Origin: Peptococcaceae bacterium
GTDB taxonomy: Bacteria; Bacillota; Dehalobacteriia; UBA4068; UBA4997
Length of the DNA stretch: 6,506 bases
Assembly (NCBI GenBank): GCA_019421315.1
Contig: JAHZFN010000220.1
Coordinates: forward strand, 1,405-7,910
Reading direction: 5' to 3'
Under the pieces are notes generated by a model. That model saw only the letters and a list, made by a program, of their open reading frames with translations. It was not told the DNA's origin and ran no database searches. Position numbers and translations under genes: made by a program. Within the stretch, counting starts at the first letter, position 1; each line of letters starts with the position of its first letter. Shown here one piece after another: positions 5,049-6,506 of the stretch.

Positions 5049-6506
5049 GCTTTTTGAATTTTAGTTAAGATTTCCAAGCAGTTAGCTTTAACATGGATGT
5101 ATTCGTCTACGCCTGCGGCGTCGTAAGATTCTTTATATTCAGCAGCAGGAGCGCCGGCCAGAACCACCATAGTTTCGGGGTTTGCGGCTTTAACGGCTTT
5201 AGCAATAACGGGAACGATTTCAGGATAATCAACGTCTTTACCGCAGATACATACTACTTCTGCTTTGGAGTCGATAGCAGCCTGAGCAACTTCTTCCGCA
5301 GTCGGGAAACCGTTGTTGCCGATTACATCAAAGAAACCAACTTCAAAGAAGCCTCTGGAGAAGTCAGCTCTGGGTTTATGATTGGGAATTTTGCCGTAGT
5401 TAGCGGAGAATACGTGAACAACATTGCCTGCTTCGGCAGCTTTGATTGTTCTGTCGCGCAATGCTTCGTATTCTTCTGTCCAGCGATGAGCTTGGATAGG
5501 AGCAACTTCCAAAGCTTCGCCTTTGTTCAAAGCTTCACGAACACAGATCAGGCAGGCACCCTGTTGGAAAGCAGCAACAGCGCCGCAGAGTTCGCAGTCA
5601 CCTTTGGCGATAACGTCTGCAATGTCGAATTGAGGAGCGTTAGCTTTAACAGCTTCCAATTCTTTGGCACGGGCAGCTTTGGCATCAGCTTGGCAAGGAG
5701 TTTTGAAAGGAACTTCGGCTTTGTTGGCATACATATTTGTACCAACGGCACGGTCTTTTCTTGTAGCCAGGTTTTTCAGTCTTTGAGCCATGATTTCGGC
5801 AATGGCGTTTTGAACATCGCCGTTTTTCAAAAGTTCAACAATGCCGCCTTTGGCGTCGATATCCTGAACTTTTTCCCAGATCATGTTGGCAACTTTGTTT
5901 GTCAAGTATTCAACATACCAGGAACCGCCTGCAGGGTCAACGGGCTGCAGCAGGTTGAATTCGTTTTGCAGCATAACCTGTTGGTTACGGGCAATACGAC
6001 GGGATTGTTCGCAGGAAGCACCCAAAACATCATCGAAAGGAGCAACTTCCATTTCGTTGATACCGCCGATAACAGCGGAGAAAGTTTGAGTTGTTGCACG
6101 CAAAACGTTTACGTATGGATCATTTACTGTATATGTAAATTTGGATGTACGAGCATAGATGTCGATTTTTTGAGCTTCTTCGTTGCCGCCGTAGGCTTTA
6201 ACAACTTGAGCCCAAACCATTTTAACGGCACGGAGTTTAGCAATTTCCATAAAGAAGTTAGCACCGATGGAGAATGTGAAGCGGAGTTGTTTAGCAACAG
6301 TGTTGATATCCAAACCTCTTTCAATCATTGCGTCAATATAAGCGATAGCTTCGGCAACTGCATATGCAACTTCCTGAACGGCATTGGCACCGCCGTTATG
6401 GTAAACAGAACCGTTGATGAGAACAGTTTTCAAACCGGGCATTTTGTCTGCTGCGGCTTTGATAACAACTGCCATTTCATCATAAAGTTTTTCCAAGGAG
6501 CAGGGC
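5033..6506 (-). CDS. mutA: Methylmalonyl-CoA mutase small subunit (N-terminus outside window)
   Basis: The frame is open from the window edge to the TAA at 5033, giving about 490 residues. The P. shermanii small subunit is about 638 long, so roughly 150 N-terminal residues are missing. MutA is the non-catalytic partner of MutB: it has the same barrel-plus-Rossmann architecture but does not bind cobalamin. The barrel part is recognisable from FSIGANFFMEIAKLRAVKMV, ARTSKFTYTVNDPYVN and PVDPAGGSWYVE. A linker ends in HRWTEEYEALRDR. The C-terminal Rossmann domain has no DxHxxG motif, as expected for this subunit. The linker carries an unusual pair of CxxC motifs (CELC and CLIC, 5543-5596), about 170-187 residues from the C-terminus. 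Visible starts such as the TTG at 6496 are internal, since the frame stays open upstream. The promoter of the mutAB operon lies outside the window. Confidence 0.96.
   Translation of the reverse strand, partial: PCSLEKLYDEMAVVIKAAADKMPGLKTVLINGSVYHNGGANAVQEVAYAVAEAIAYIDAMIERGLDINTVAKQLRFTFSIGANFFMEIAKLRAVKMVWAQVVKAYGGNEEAQKIDIYARTSKFTYTVNDPYVNVLRATTQTFSAVIGGINEMEVAPFDDVLGASCEQSRRIARNQQVMLQNEFNLLQPVDPAGGSWYVEYLTNKVANMIWEKVQDIDAKGGIVELLKNGDVQNAIAEIMAQRLKNLATRKDRAVGTNMYANKAEVPFKTPCQADAKAARAKELEAVKANAPQFDIADVIAKGDCELCGAVAAFQQGACLICVREALNKGEALEVAPIQAHRWTEEYEALRDRTIKAAEAGNVVHVFSANYGKIPNHKPRADFSRGFFEVGFFDVIGNNGFPTAEEVAQAAIDSKAEVVCICGKDVDYPEIVPVIAKAVKAANPETMVVLAGAPAAEYKESYDAAGVDEYIHVKANCLEILTKIQKARGIC

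Overview
All genes in this window are read from the minus strand, so transcription runs from high to low coordinates: mutA, mutB, a short mutB-derived gene, a merR-type regulator, meaB. It is the locus for coenzyme B12-dependent methylmalonyl-CoA mutase, which interconverts succinyl-CoA and (R)-methylmalonyl-CoA. Its two-subunit MutA/MutB form and its G-protein chaperone MeaB are both present. Moderate GC, AT-rich spacers, GGAGG-type ribosome binding sites and intrinsic terminators suggest a Firmicutes-type anaerobe. A propionate-forming Negativicutes (Phascolarctobacterium/Acidaminococcaceae-like) is my best guess, but the window cannot prove the taxon.

Layout: 5033-6506 is the 3' part of mutA, cut by the window edge. 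2850-5033 is a complete mutB, coupled to mutA through a TAATG overlap. 2783-2813 is a terminator after mutB. 2528-2782 is a hairpin-rich spacer with a good promoter and two copies of a 10-bp direct repeat. 2060-2527 encodes a free-standing 155-residue copy of the MutB C-terminal B12-binding domain, followed at 1990-2030 by a terminator with the same core hairpin as the one after mutB. 1017-1838 is a MerR-family regulator with a GyrI-like effector domain, broken by one in-frame TAA. It has an operator-like palindrome in its promoter and a terminator at 951-978. 1-816 is meaB, with its own promoter and its C-terminus cut by the window edge.

The most interesting item is the free-standing B12-domain gene. 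It is about 71% identical to the end of MutB. Its replacements fall largely in the loops that hold cobalamin: the axial His is Asn, the DxHxxG Gly is Asp, the SxL Ser is Arg, and the GPG loop is changed. A 27-residue structural block is unchanged in protein despite 11 silent nucleotide differences. This looks like a selected, B12-blind version of the domain, placed between the mutase genes and the gene for the mutase chaperone. Its function is unknown. A role as adaptor, decoy or regulator of the mutase/MeaB system is an inference only.
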